From Microcaldota archaeon (GTDB taxonomy: Archaea; Micrarchaeota; Micrarchaeia; Micrarchaeales; Micrarchaeaceae): 64,000 nucleotides of DNA. Location: contig JAJZZO010000018.1 in NCBI GenBank assembly GCA_021797495.1, positions 42,101 through 106,100 of the forward strand. The letters are read 5' to 3'. This document shows positions 8,097 through 16,061 of this stretch, piece by piece. A program made the position numbers and the translations under genes. Within the stretch, counting starts at the first letter, position 1, and every line of letters begins with the position of its first letter. A model generated the notes under the pieces. The model was not told where the DNA came from. It ran no database searches and worked only from the letters and a program-made list of their open reading frames with translations.

Positions 8097-9155
8097 TCAG
8101 CCTATCATTTCAAGGTCAGAGTATGAACTCTGCTTCTTCTCTTCAAGCTTGCCTACTATGCTTGAGCCCCTGACTCCTGTGACTATTGCCACTATCTCTA
8201 TCTGGTCGTCGTAACCCGGTATCAACCTTGCGCCCCACTTTATGTTGGCTTTCGGGTCCATCCTGTCGGTTATTATCTCTCCGGCCTTTATCGCATCTCC
8301 AATCGTCAGCGATGCGCCTCCTGATATGTGTATCAGCGCTCCTTTGGCGTTTTCGAAATCCACATCCAAAAGCTTGTTCTTAAGCACAGATTCCGCAGCG
8401 ATGTTTACTTTGTCGGTACCCTTTCCGTTCCCTACTGCTATGAAACCTACCTGGCCGTTTCCCATTATTGACCTCACGTCCGCAAAGTCTATGTTTATCA
8501 GGCTCGGCTGCGTTATTGTCCAAACAAGGCCGCCTATCGCCTTTGCAAGAACCTCGTCTGCCAAGGCGAACGCCTCATTCATCGGGAGGTTTGGCACAAG
8601 CTTCACCAGCCTGTTGTTGTCTATTATTATCACGCTGTCGCAGTATTTTCTTAGCTCCTGTATACCCTCCTCTGCTTTTACTTTCCTTATTCCTTCAAGG
8701 TCGAACGGGTATGTAACCATTGATACGACTATGGCGCCCTGCTCCTTGGCAATCTGTGCTGCAACCCTTATCGATCCAGTTCCTGTTCCTCCGCCCATTC
8801 CCGCACACAGGAATGTGAGCTGTGCACCTTCGAAAGCCTTTTCTATCAATGGTCTGTCTACTTCTGCCGCTTTTGCTCCGAGAAGAGGGTCGCCGCCTGC
8901 GCCCAACCCTCTTGTCAAGCTTTTTCCTATTAAAATCTTGTTGATTCTGTCGTCTATTATCTTGAAATGTTGGTAGTCAGTGTTGAATGCTATGAATTCA
9001 GTGCCTTTTACACCTGCTTTCACCAGCCTGTTCACTATGTTGTTGCCTCCACCGCCGAATCCTGCCGTTATTATTTTTATTTGGGAAGATCCCATGTCCT
9101 GTGTTTCGCTCGTCGAAGCGTTTCCACCCAGTATGTTGTTAACGAAGTCGCTCAT
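8097..9155 (-). CDS. ftsZ: Cell division GTPase FtsZ (FtsZ2-like copy B)
   Basis: A 352-residue FtsZ with a 25-residue polar N-terminal extension, the loop GFGGGGNN (residues 32-39), signature GMGGGTGTG (119-127) and T7 loop NIDFADVRSI. It lacks the FPEIG motif present in the other two copies (here DPLLG), which suggests a separate FtsZ2-type lineage, consistent with the FtsZ1/FtsZ2 division of labour known in haloarchaea. It ends SSYSDLEMIG, a candidate interaction peptide. It is first in the tandem pair; TATA-like CTTTTAAAGC near 9196-9205 is its likely promoter. Its ribosome-binding site is GGCGATC rather than GGTG. Confidence 0.93.
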   Translation of the reverse strand: MSDFVNNILGGNASTSETQDMGSSQIKIITAGFGGGGNNIVNRLVKAGVKGTEFIAFNTDYQHFKIIDDRINKILIGKSLTRGLGAGGDPLLGAKAAEVDRPLIEKAFEGAQLTFLCAGMGGGTGTGSIRVAAQIAKEQGAIVVSMVTYPFDLEGIRKVKAEEGIQELRKYCDSVIIIDNNRLVKLVPNLPMNEAFALADEVLAKAIGGLVWTITQPSLINIDFADVRSIMGNGQVGFIAVGNGKGTDKVNIAAESVLKNKLLDVDFENAKGALIHISGGASLTIGDAIKAGEIITDRMDPKANIKWGARLIPGYDDQIEIVAIVTGVRGSSIVGKLEEKKQSSYSDLEMIG

Positions 9156-9356
9156 TCAGATCGCCTTTTTTGGTCGAAAAAATTTCTCTGACAAGCTTTA
9201 AAAGCCTTTTGTTGCACAAAATATTTATTGTAGTCCAGCATTATGCATAATTTACGCACCATATACGAAACTAAAATGCTTAAAATAAGGTATATGTTTA
9301 TGTACTATTGGTAACTAATGTTACACTTGATAAAAATAATTTACTTATATAAATAA

Positions 9357-10022
9357 CTATTCCACCAAATCTGTTGCGTTGGTCGCGTTGATTACGACAG
9401 TCGACACAACGACTCCGGTCCCGCTCATTGCGGCGTATAAAACGCTTTTTGTATCTGTGGCATTGTACTTTATTATCCACATCCTTGTAGAGTTTATTCC
9501 CAAAGAGAGAAGGAACGGATTCGCCGTTCTGTAAAAACTCGCATAAGCGTTCGTGTTGTTGTAGCCATGGCTCGATATATAATTTATTATTGAGCTGTTG
9601 CCGCTTTCAAACGCCCTATCCATTGCGATGTACGGCTGCGATATGACATAATCTGGGGCGTACCCATAGCCATAGACCTTGCAAGCGGACGCATAAAGTA
9701 CTTCGTCGCTGGGAACCAAGGTAACTGCGGGGTAATCGAAACCTTCTGTCATAACTTCGGGACACGGTTTCGTGGAATTGTATACGACATCGAGAACTAC
9801 GTTCCAGCTGTCTTTTGTGAGGTTGGAACGTGATATGCTTATAACGTTGAAAACCGCATTCGGGTATTCCTGCTGTACGTCTTTTAGCACTAAGGCTTCG
9901 GCCTGTGCCGACGTTAGGGGTGTTGTGCTAGGGTGGTACAGAACAAGCACCGCTCCGAAAACAATGCCTAAAACGAATATTACTGCTATCGTCGCTATTG
10001 CTATTTTTACTAAAAGATTCAT
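9357..10022 (-). CDS. Membrane-anchored surface protein, unknown function
   Basis: About 221 residues: an N-terminal hydrophobic anchor (residues 4-30, LVKIAIATIAVIFVLGIVFG), then an extracytoplasmic domain. The domain is rich in Asn/Ser/Thr and Tyr, with several N-glycosylation sequons (NLT, NST, NSS, NNT, NAT). Two Cys residues (in KPCPE and SACKV) could form a disulfide. No family recognised. The ATG at 10022 is chosen over upstream codons because a TATA box lies 26 nt before it, giving a leaderless transcript and a standard signal-anchor. It is divergent from the LamG pilin-like gene. Confidence 0.65.
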   Translation of the reverse strand: MNLLVKIAIATIAVIFVLGIVFGAVLVLYHPSTTPLTSAQAEALVLKDVQQEYPNAVFNVISISRSNLTKDSWNVVLDVVYNSTKPCPEVMTEGFDYPAVTLVPSDEVLYASACKVYGYGYAPDYVISQPYIAMDRAFESGNSSIINYISSHGYNNTNAYASFYRTANPFLLSLGINSTRMWIIKYNATDTKSVLYAAMSGTGVVVSTVVINATNATDLVE

Positions 10023-10040
10023 GGTAGATATTCTAGGACA

Positions 10041-10054
10041 AATTTTATATAATG
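10041..10054 (-). promoter_or_regulatory. TATA box of the 10022 gene, leaderless
   Basis: ATTATATAAAATT on the minus strand, centred about 26 nt before the ATG. The spacing predicts a transcript that starts at or next to the initiation codon. Confidence 0.6.
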
Positions 10055-10208
10055 GATGGCTTTCCTGAATAATCCCTGCCTGTTGATTTATTTTTGAGGC
10101 AGGAATATCCCGGCTAAAAAACCATAAAAAGGTAGAAAACAATGTTGGTATAAAATTCGACTTCAACTAACGTATTTAAAGATTTGATTATTAATCTGGT
10201 ATGAGAAG

Positions 10209-11222
10209 ATGCACAGGTTAAAGCATACATATTCAACAAAGCATGCTGATTTTCTGGTAGTTCATGCCATTTCTGATAAAACTTCCGAAGGAGTTCGCCT
10301 GCAGTCGGCTATGGAGTATCTTATGACTTACGGCTGGGCAATACTCGTTATCGCGATAGTCCTTGCTGCATTGTTCCAGCTGGGAGTATTCAACTCGGCA
10401 AACTTCGCTCCAAAAGCTCCGCCGGGCTCATGCCAGGTTTTCAGGCCTAACGGCCCTGGCACAACCACATCTATCGACCTTGAGGGCATGTGCAACGGCA
10501 TGCTGCCGCGGTATGTTGCATTGTTTAATGGAGGCAGTTCTGCAGTAACCACACAGTTGTATAGGAACGTAACTGGCGGCGGCTGGACTGAAGGAGGTTG
10601 GGTCGACGTTTCTGGTGACAGTACCGGTTATTGCGGTGCCCACTCCAACGTATTGCTCAACGATAGGGGTTCAGGCGCAGGGAACTCGCTTACACTGGGA
10701 ACCGGACCCTCGAGTTCCGGCGGCTTCTCTTTTTTCTTTGGTTGGGATTCAAACGGCATCGGTAGTTTTGCCACCTCCAACTCAATATACCAATATAACC
10801 ACTGGTACTTTATTGTAGGCACATACAATTCGAGTTATGGGTTCAGCCTTTACGTAAACGGAAAGCCTGTAGCATATTACACTAACTCTGGTTCCCATTC
10901 AGGAACAACATGTACAGACGGTGCATTGCCAACACACTTTGATTCTTCATTTCCATGGGTTATAGGTTATGAGAATTCGTGGAATTCTTATTTTGATGGC
11001 TCTATTGCCAATGTGCAGGTATACAACACCGCCATCCCTGCAAACAATATCGAAATCCTCTATAGAGAGGGCATAGGCGGTGCGCCGATGAATATACAAA
11101 ATCTTGTGGCTTGGTGGCCGTTAAACGGCAACGCCAATGATTACAGCGGCAACGACAAAAATGGCGTGCCTAATGGAGTTAGTTATAGCACATCGTGGAC
11201 TTTAGGATACACGCCGCCGTAA
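10209..11222 (+). CDS. Type IV pilin-like protein with LamG-type domain
   Basis: A 337-residue protein. Residues 32-58 carry an archaeal class III pilin-type helix (QSAMEYLMTYGWAIL then a hydrophobic run), almost identical to that of the second pilin-like gene at 32.3-32.8 kb. This would be cleaved by a PibD/FlaK-type peptidase and packed in a filament core. The rest is Cys-containing and beta-rich; SFFFGWDSN, HWYFIVGTY, FSLYVNGKPVAYY and FDGSIANVQVYNTAI are hallmarks of a concanavalin/LamG jelly-roll that often binds glycans. The N-terminal leader of about 31 residues is longer than usual. A TATTTAAAG element near 10171 fits a near-leaderless start. Confidence 0.75.
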   Translation: MHRLKHTYSTKHADFLVVHAISDKTSEGVRLQSAMEYLMTYGWAILVIAIVLAALFQLGVFNSANFAPKAPPGSCQVFRPNGPGTTTSIDLEGMCNGMLPRYVALFNGGSSAVTTQLYRNVTGGGWTEGGWVDVSGDSTGYCGAHSNVLLNDRGSGAGNSLTLGTGPSSSGGFSFFFGWDSNGIGSFATSNSIYQYNHWYFIVGTYNSSYGFSLYVNGKPVAYYTNSGSHSGTTCTDGALPTHFDSSFPWVIGYENSWNSYFDGSIANVQVYNTAIPANNIEILYREGIGGAPMNIQNLVAWWPLNGNANDYSGNDKNGVPNGVSYSTSWTLGYTPP

Positions 11223-11382
11223 TAACAGAAGTTACAACGTTATGCCGCATTTCCATGCAGTATGTTCTAGAGGTCCAATAACCTTCGTCCAGTCTAACCC
11301 ACTGCTATCTGCCATGCCATAATCAGCGCTTTGCTCTGCCTATTATTTTGAATTAGTCACAAAGCCATAGCAAATGCAAAAT

Positions 11383-12285
11383 TTAGTTCTGCTGGAGCGA
11401 AAGGAAAAGAAGCAACGCTTTTGCTATGAGCAGCTTGTTTTTCGCCTGTTCCCAAACTATGCTCTTTGGTCCGTCAATCACTTCGGAAGTTATCTCCTCG
11501 CCCCTGTGCGCCGGGAGGCAGTGCATTACCAGGGCGCTAGGGTCTGCGTATTCCAAGAGTTTTGAATTGACCTGGAAATCCTTGAATAGCTCTTTCCTTT
11601 TTTCCGCTTCAACTTCCTGTCCCATACTTACGAACGTATCCGTATAGACTATGTTTGCCCCTTCCAGGCCCTCTTTTACGTTGTCGTACACGTACACAAG
11701 CCCGTGCTCCCTAGCTTTGTTGAAATACGTGCTGTTGGGGTTGTAATCCTTTGGCCCGACAAGAGTCATGCGCGCCCCAAGCTTCGTGGCTGCAAGCATG
11801 AGAGAATTTGCAGTGTTGGTAGCTATATCGCCAACAAAAGCTATCTTCACGTCCTTGAAATTCTTTATGTGCGAATTAATCGTATACATGTCCACGAGCG
11901 CCTGCGTCGGATGTTCGAGATCCGTAAGCGCATTTATCACGGGCACAGAAGAATTTTCTGCCATTTCAACTATGTCGTCATGCCTGTACAATCTTGCTGC
12001 TATGAAGTCGCAATAGCTGCTCAGCATACGCCCTATATCGGCAAAGCTCTCCCCTCTGCTTTTCTGGGTTGTGTTTGAATCTATGTATATTCCCTTTCCT
12101 CCGAGCTGCGATATCCCTGCTTCGAAGGAGGTCCTTGTCCGCGTAGAGGGTTTCTCGAAAAAAAGCGCTAGTGTTGAATTTTCCCTGAGTGAGGTCTGTT
12201 CCTTGTTGTCCTTCAAATTTTCTGCAATGTCGAATATCTTAAGCATGTCGTCCTTTGAGAGGTCGTTTATGCTAAGAATGTTCAT
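11383..12285 (-). CDS. argF: Ornithine carbamoyltransferase
   Basis: About 300 residues, the family's usual length. The carbamoyl-phosphate site is STRTRTSFE, then HPTQ in the N-domain. The ornithine-side motif is HCLPAHRGEE; HCLP with the invariant Cys distinguishes it from aspartate carbamoyltransferase. It catalyses carbamoyl phosphate + ornithine to citrulline + phosphate, or the reverse in an arginine deiminase pathway. No other arginine gene is in the window, so direction is open. The ATG at 12285 follows GGTAG; a GTG two codons upstream is the alternative. It is immediately downstream of the 154-residue gene. Confidence 0.9.
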   Translation of the reverse strand: MNILSINDLSKDDMLKIFDIAENLKDNKEQTSLRENSTLALFFEKPSTRTRTSFEAGISQLGGKGIYIDSNTTQKSRGESFADIGRMLSSYCDFIAARLYRHDDIVEMAENSSVPVINALTDLEHPTQALVDMYTINSHIKNFKDVKIAFVGDIATNTANSLMLAATKLGARMTLVGPKDYNPNSTYFNKAREHGLVYVYDNVKEGLEGANIVYTDTFVSMGQEVEAEKRKELFKDFQVNSKLLEYADPSALVMHCLPAHRGEEITSEVIDGPKSIVWEQAKNKLLIAKALLLFLSLQQN

Positions 12286-12290
12286 GGGCA

Positions 12291-12755
12291 CTACCCGAAA
12301 ATGGATCCGAACCCGGCATTCGCGCGCTCTTCCTCATCGTGTATTGCCGCTATCACTTTCTGCGAGGCTTCTGCGTCGGCAAGCGCAAAGCTCTTGTACT
12401 CATCCTTAAGCCTGTCCTCTGCGTTTTTCAGGAATTCGTCATTTGCCTTGAGGTATAAATAGCACTTTTCGGAGTTCAGGCCAAGCGATGCCCCCTCCCT
12501 TAAGCTGTACTCCTGCCTTGCAAATATTACGTTGAGGTTCTTGTCGTTTTTCAACCTGTCCTTCGCATCGTCTATGCGCTTCTGGAGATCTTCCATCTGC
12601 TGCTTGAGCTCCGGATGCTGTTCCATGTATTTTTTGTCCTCGAATTCCTTCGGCATGTCTGGGAGCAGGTTCTTGTCAAGGTACGGGTCGTAGGAAAGAA
12701 CCTTTGACAATTTTTCCATCTCTGACTTGTCGAAAGAGTAAACCCTCTCTGACAT
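12291..12755 (-). CDS. Conserved hypothetical charged helical protein
   Basis: About 154 residues, highly charged and predicted almost entirely helical, with a probable coiled coil at residues 45-72 (HPELKQQMEDLQKRIDDAKD). It ends in AGFGSIFG, a hydrophobic/glycine tip. No signal peptide, TM, Cys pair or recognised catalytic motif, and I do not recognise the family. It sits between eS8 and ornithine carbamoyltransferase on the minus strand; GTGAT of the eS8-downstream gap precedes the ATG. Co-transcription with eS8 hints at a translation-related or housekeeping role, but this is only context. Confidence 0.6.
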   Translation of the reverse strand: MSERVYSFDKSEMEKLSKVLSYDPYLDKNLLPDMPKEFEDKKYMEQHPELKQQMEDLQKRIDDAKDRLKNDKNLNVIFARQEYSLREGASLGLNSEKCYLYLKANDEFLKNAEDRLKDEYKSFALADAEASQKVIAAIHDEEERANAGFGSIFG

Positions 12756-12759
12756 CAAA

Positions 12760-13155
12760 TCACGATATAAGCTTGGCTATAACAGTCCCTTCCCTTCCGG
12801 GCCTGTTTACCACAACCGCTTTGCCCATGTCGGTGTTTATTATAGTGCCCTTGGTTATTATGTTCTGCCTTGCGAAGTTCCTGTTGTCCTTGGACTCGAG
12901 CACTCCTTTTATTTCGAGCTTTTTGTAGCCCTCTTTGGTAAGCACGCTCACGCTCTTCGCAGCCTTGAGTTTTGCGGTACTTCTTCCTCCGCGCCTCCTT
13001 ACGGTATCGGTTATATCCTTACCGGAAAGCTTTGTGGCGCTGAAGTAATTGCCCATATTGCTTCTTCTTTTGTCCTTGAACTTTATCTTTCTCTTGCCGT
13101 TTCCGGAGCCTTTGGTCTCCGAAGGGCCGTGCATCTGTTTGCTAAACTGACTCAT
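12760..13155 (-). CDS. rps8e: 30S ribosomal protein eS8
   Basis: 131 residues of the archaeal short form of eS8. It has a basic N-terminus (GNGKRKIKFKDKRRSNMGNYFSATKL), the RRRGGRSTAKLKAAKSVSV segment, and the C-terminal barrel strand region ending KAVVVNRPGREGTVIAKLI. eS8 is a small-subunit primary binder shared by archaea and eukaryotes. It is apparently the first gene of a minus-strand unit that continues into a hypothetical gene and argF. The upstream region contains the IS605 scar, so its promoter lies within about 70 bp. Confidence 0.88.
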   Translation of the reverse strand: MSQFSKQMHGPSETKGSGNGKRKIKFKDKRRSNMGNYFSATKLSGKDITDTVRRRGGRSTAKLKAAKSVSVLTKEGYKKLEIKGVLESKDNRNFARQNIITKGTIINTDMGKAVVVNRPGREGTVIAKLIS

Positions 13156-13228
13156 AAACTCACTACGTTTTTATCTTAAAGCGAATAGAAAATGGTGCTT
13201 TAACGGATTAATATGCATCTATAAGCTT

Positions 13229-13266
13229 GTGACATCCTCCACTGCTAAAGCATATGGTCTTCCCAA
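13229..13266 (-). mobile_element. IS200/IS605 right-end remnant (minus orientation)
   Basis: Read on the minus strand, this matches the right-end pattern of the intact element at 59590-59624: GGGAAG, a short CC stem, a CTTTAG loop region, then GGAGGATGTCAC at the terminus. It is a palindromic structure without an attached transposase in the same orientation. Confidence 0.55.
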
Positions 13267-13434
13267 GTGCAAACTGGATAATGGAATATGGATAAAAAAG
13301 TATATATATGTTTCGAGGCAATTTTCCATTATAGGGCGGGACACGCCCGAATCAACGCCTTCGGATGATTTTGTAAGACCACAATTCCATGTGGCAAATT
13401 TCGATGAACTAGGAACATACCAAGTGCAAACTGG
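13263..13434. repeat. 15-bp direct repeat flanking a TnpB scrap
   Basis: CCAAGTGCAAACTGG occurs at 13263-13277 and again at 13420-13434. The two copies bracket the tnpB 3' remnant. IS605 elements do not make target duplications, so this is more likely duplicated element-end sequence or a recombination scar. Confidence 0.7.
13330..13434 (+). pseudogene. tnpB 3' remnant (IS605 OrfB C-terminus)
   Basis: The translated C-terminal tail GRDTPESTPSDDFVRPQF followed by DELGT resembles the typical TnpB end. At the DNA level it aligns almost gap-free with the last about 80 bp of the intact tnpB at 59485-59560 (shared TTGTAAGACC, CAATT, AACTAGGAACAT versus AATTAGGAACTAT). The RuvC and zinc-finger parts are gone, so this is a dead fragment. 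A degenerate hairpin (CTCCC / GGGAG) follows near 13446-13470, possibly its decayed right end. Confidence 0.65.
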
Positions 13435-13522
13435 TCTGATGCCACTTTCTCCCGAATGGAAAAAGGGAGTTTTTCCCAGATGAAGATGCGTCTGATGATT
13501 CTGGGCTATTTATGCGGTTCGC

Positions 13523-13554
13523 TTTCATCCCACCCATAAATGGTGTGGATTTCC
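13523..13554 (-). mobile_element. Second IS605 right-end-like remnant (minus orientation)
   Basis: On the minus strand the order GGAAATCCAC, ACC, ATTTAT, GGGTGGGATGA mirrors the right-end hairpin of the intact element, with several substitutions and without the terminal TCAC. This suggests repeated insertion and decay at this site. The gene-free stretch 13156-13584 holds only these remnants and the eS8 promoter. Confidence 0.4.
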
Positions 13555-13584
13555 TGCCCACTTAGTTAAAATTTTGTATATGGT

Positions 13585-14250
13585 CTAGAAATTGTCTATC
13601 CGCAGCTGCTTTTCAACAACCTTGGTGTCTGTTGTGTTCCGCGCCTTTTCTATTGCCCAATGCACTTCATGTGCGTCTATTTCCATACTGCTGAGCACTA
13701 TATTTGTCGTTATCCGTTCTCTATGTGTGCCATTGCTTGACATCGTTTTACTGTAAAAAAATGGGCTCGGGTAGTATATTTTGAGCGTCGTCGCATTCCT
13801 TTCTTCGCTAGAGATAAAGTCAAAATACTTAATCTCCGAAATTTTGAAATGCGCAGTAGTATCGCCGCCTGTTGAATCAAGCACTGCGTAAAGCGTGGGT
13901 GTGTCATATGGGTGCTTAAACTCGTTCTTGACCTTGGTAGCATACAAGTCTATGTTCGTGCTTCCAAACCTAGAGTTCAATGCTATGACGTTCTTTATCG
14001 CTTCCAAGACCACCATTGCCTGCATATTGCCAGATACGCACAAATCAGTGTAGCTCCCTTTTTCCATGCCGGTTTTTATGTCCATGTGCAGCCTTCCATT
14101 TACCGATTCCTGAACTGTAGTTGTAAACTCTGCTTTAAAAGAGGTAAAATGTGCTATGCGTTCGCTTCTGAGAAGTTCTCTTGGAGACCCTGAGTTAACC
14201 TTCAAACTCTGTGTCCTTAATTCAGATTCCTTGTACACCTCTATGTACAT
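13585..14250 (-). CDS. Unrecognised 221-residue protein
   Basis: No family recognised. The sequence is soluble-looking with alternating short strands and helices, no TM, no signal peptide and a single Cys. A low-complexity-free core with conserved-looking segments (VLDSTGGDTTAHFKISEI, LKIYYPSPFF, SMEIDAHEVHWAIEKA) suggests a folded alpha/beta domain. The ATG has a TATAAATA box about 27 nt upstream, predicting a leaderless transcript, which supports it being a real gene. It sits beside the IS605 scar, so it may be accessory. Function unknown. Confidence 0.6.
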   Translation of the reverse strand: MYIEVYKESELRTQSLKVNSGSPRELLRSERIAHFTSFKAEFTTTVQESVNGRLHMDIKTGMEKGSYTDLCVSGNMQAMVVLEAIKNVIALNSRFGSTNIDLYATKVKNEFKHPYDTPTLYAVLDSTGGDTTAHFKISEIKYFDFISSEERNATTLKIYYPSPFFYSKTMSSNGTHRERITTNIVLSSMEIDAHEVHWAIEKARNTTDTKVVEKQLRIDNF

Positions 14251-14265
14251 AATATATGCTGGGCA

Positions 14266-14284
14266 TTTCCTAATATTTATACTT
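14266..14284 (-). promoter_or_regulatory. TATA box of the 14250 gene, leaderless
   Basis: AAGTATAAATATTAGG on the minus strand, with the TATA core centred about 27 nt from the ATG. Confidence 0.55.
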
Positions 14285-14291
14285 TGCAGAA

Positions 14292-15947
14292 TCAGCTTTC
14301 TTCGAACTTTTCCAGTTTCTTGAGCTGCTTTTCACTGAACTTTGTGAATATCGGCTCAAGCCCTTCCAGGTCAAGCGCCTCAATCTCGTTATCGAGCAAG
14401 GAAATGCCCGGTTTTTCTACTCCGAATCTCCGCAAGATTTTTTTCGATGCTTCTGGGGCGAAAGGCCACATCAGCATGCCTATGTGGTACACAAGCCTTA
14501 CCAAACTACCGAGCATGCTTCTCGCGTTTTCCTCATTTCCGGGCAAAACGCCGTCCTTGCCAACGATCTCCCACGGCTTTTTGTTGCTTATCATTTCGTT
14601 GCCTAAGTCCGCAATGGCGACCAGATCTCTGAGCGCCTCCCTAATCCTGAATCCCTCAAAGTTATTCACGTAGCTTTCACGCAGTTTTATGGCCTTGGGC
14701 ATTTGTCCTATGTCTGTTTTTAAGTCTTCCACGCGCAATTTTGAATTCTTCAAAAGGGTCAAAACCCTGTGCACGTAGTTGCCTATCTTGTCGTTCATTA
14801 CCTTGTTAATTATGTCCACAAAAAGGGCTATCGTGAAATCAGTGTCTGAATTTTCAGGAGACAGATACATAAGTGCGAACCTCCAATAATCCGCATCTGC
14901 TATCTCAAGGGCGTTTTCCATGTTCAATCCTACACCTCTGCTCTTGGAGAACTTCAAGCCCTTTGCCGTAAGGTATTCGTAAGCGTATATGGTATGGGGC
15001 AGCACATAGCCGAGGTTTGCCCCTATGAGCAATCCTGGCCACATCATTGTGTGGAATTCTATGTTGTCCTTTCCCATGAACTGTATGAGCCTTGTCTCAG
15101 GGTTTTTCCAATAATCCTTCCATTTATCCGACCATTCCATGCTTATGCCTATGTATCCTATGACTGCATCGAACCACACGTAGAAGACTTTGTCCTCGAA
15201 GCCCTCCTTCGGCACAGGAAAGCCCCATTTCATCTCCCTGGTTATTTCGCGCGCCTCCAAGCCCTGCCCGAGGTAACTGATGGTTTTGTTAGCCGCGTTC
15301 TTGCTCCATGAACCCATGCGTCCTTTCACAAATTCCAGTATGTCTGGCTGGAGCTTGTCAAGCTCTATCGCAAGGTTCATCGTTTTCTTGAATTCTATAT
15401 CCTTGTTGTGGCACAAGCCGCAATAAGGGTCTACAAGCTCCCCTGGTGTTAAAAGCCTGCCGCAGTTGTCGCACTGGTCCCCCCTTGCACCCTCAAAGCC
15501 GCAGTACGGGCATTTGCCTTCTATATACCTGTCAGTAAGGAACCTTTTGTCTATGTTGCAATAAGGCATTACCGATTCAACGCTTTTTATGTATCCGTTC
15601 CTTTCAAGGGCGCCAAAGATTTCGTAGACCGCTTTCTTGTTGCTTTCAGAATGGGTCTTGCCGTAATAAGTGAATCTGCATTCGAATTTTCCGAAAATCT
15701 CCTTCATGCGTTCATGTACGCTGTCTGCCAAACGCTCAGGCGCAACACCCTCCTTGAGCGCCCTTATCTCTATTGGAGTGCCATGCTGGTCTGAGCCGCA
15801 TATGAATATAGAGTCATATCCTGCAAGTTCGGTATACCTGTAGAAAACATCCGCTGGCAGTATCGAGCCTACGAAGTTCCCTATGTGAGGTATTGCTTCT
15901 GAATAAGGCAGCGCGGATGTTATTATCATTTTTTTGTTGTCTGGCAT
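14292..15947 (-). CDS. metG: Methionyl-tRNA synthetase
   Basis: About 551 residues, class I aminoacyl-tRNA synthetase. The ATP-binding HIGH motif is HIGN near the N-terminus and the KMSKS motif is degenerate (FSKSR). Between them lies the connective peptide with paired zinc knuckles (CPYC, CDNC, CGLC), as in archaeal MetRS. The anticodon-binding helical domain follows, ending KLEKFEES. No fused C-terminal EMAP/Trbp111 tRNA-binding domain is present. The ATG at 15947 gives the standard short N-terminus; the longer in-frame extension lacks a ribosome-binding site. Divergent from mcm. Confidence 0.93.
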   Translation of the reverse strand: MPDNKKMIITSALPYSEAIPHIGNFVGSILPADVFYRYTELAGYDSIFICGSDQHGTPIEIRALKEGVAPERLADSVHERMKEIFGKFECRFTYYGKTHSESNKKAVYEIFGALERNGYIKSVESVMPYCNIDKRFLTDRYIEGKCPYCGFEGARGDQCDNCGRLLTPGELVDPYCGLCHNKDIEFKKTMNLAIELDKLQPDILEFVKGRMGSWSKNAANKTISYLGQGLEAREITREMKWGFPVPKEGFEDKVFYVWFDAVIGYIGISMEWSDKWKDYWKNPETRLIQFMGKDNIEFHTMMWPGLLIGANLGYVLPHTIYAYEYLTAKGLKFSKSRGVGLNMENALEIADADYWRFALMYLSPENSDTDFTIALFVDIINKVMNDKIGNYVHRVLTLLKNSKLRVEDLKTDIGQMPKAIKLRESYVNNFEGFRIREALRDLVAIADLGNEMISNKKPWEIVGKDGVLPGNEENARSMLGSLVRLVYHIGMLMWPFAPEASKKILRRFGVEKPGISLLDNEIEALDLEGLEPIFTKFSEKQLKKLEKFEES

Positions 15948-16061
15948 TTTATTACACTTCGACGTGGATTTAATGCTATAACTATACAATAGAAGCTTAT
16001 AAATAATTTAAAGCATAATCAATTTCGGGCTGTTTCTGACAATGGCTTAAGGTGCTTTACA

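Noticed and set aside
13229..13483. An 84-codon open frame covering the repeat region
   Set aside because: It starts inside a reversed IS605 end and reads into a tnpB tail fragment and out of it; it is a composite of transposon debris and not a gene.
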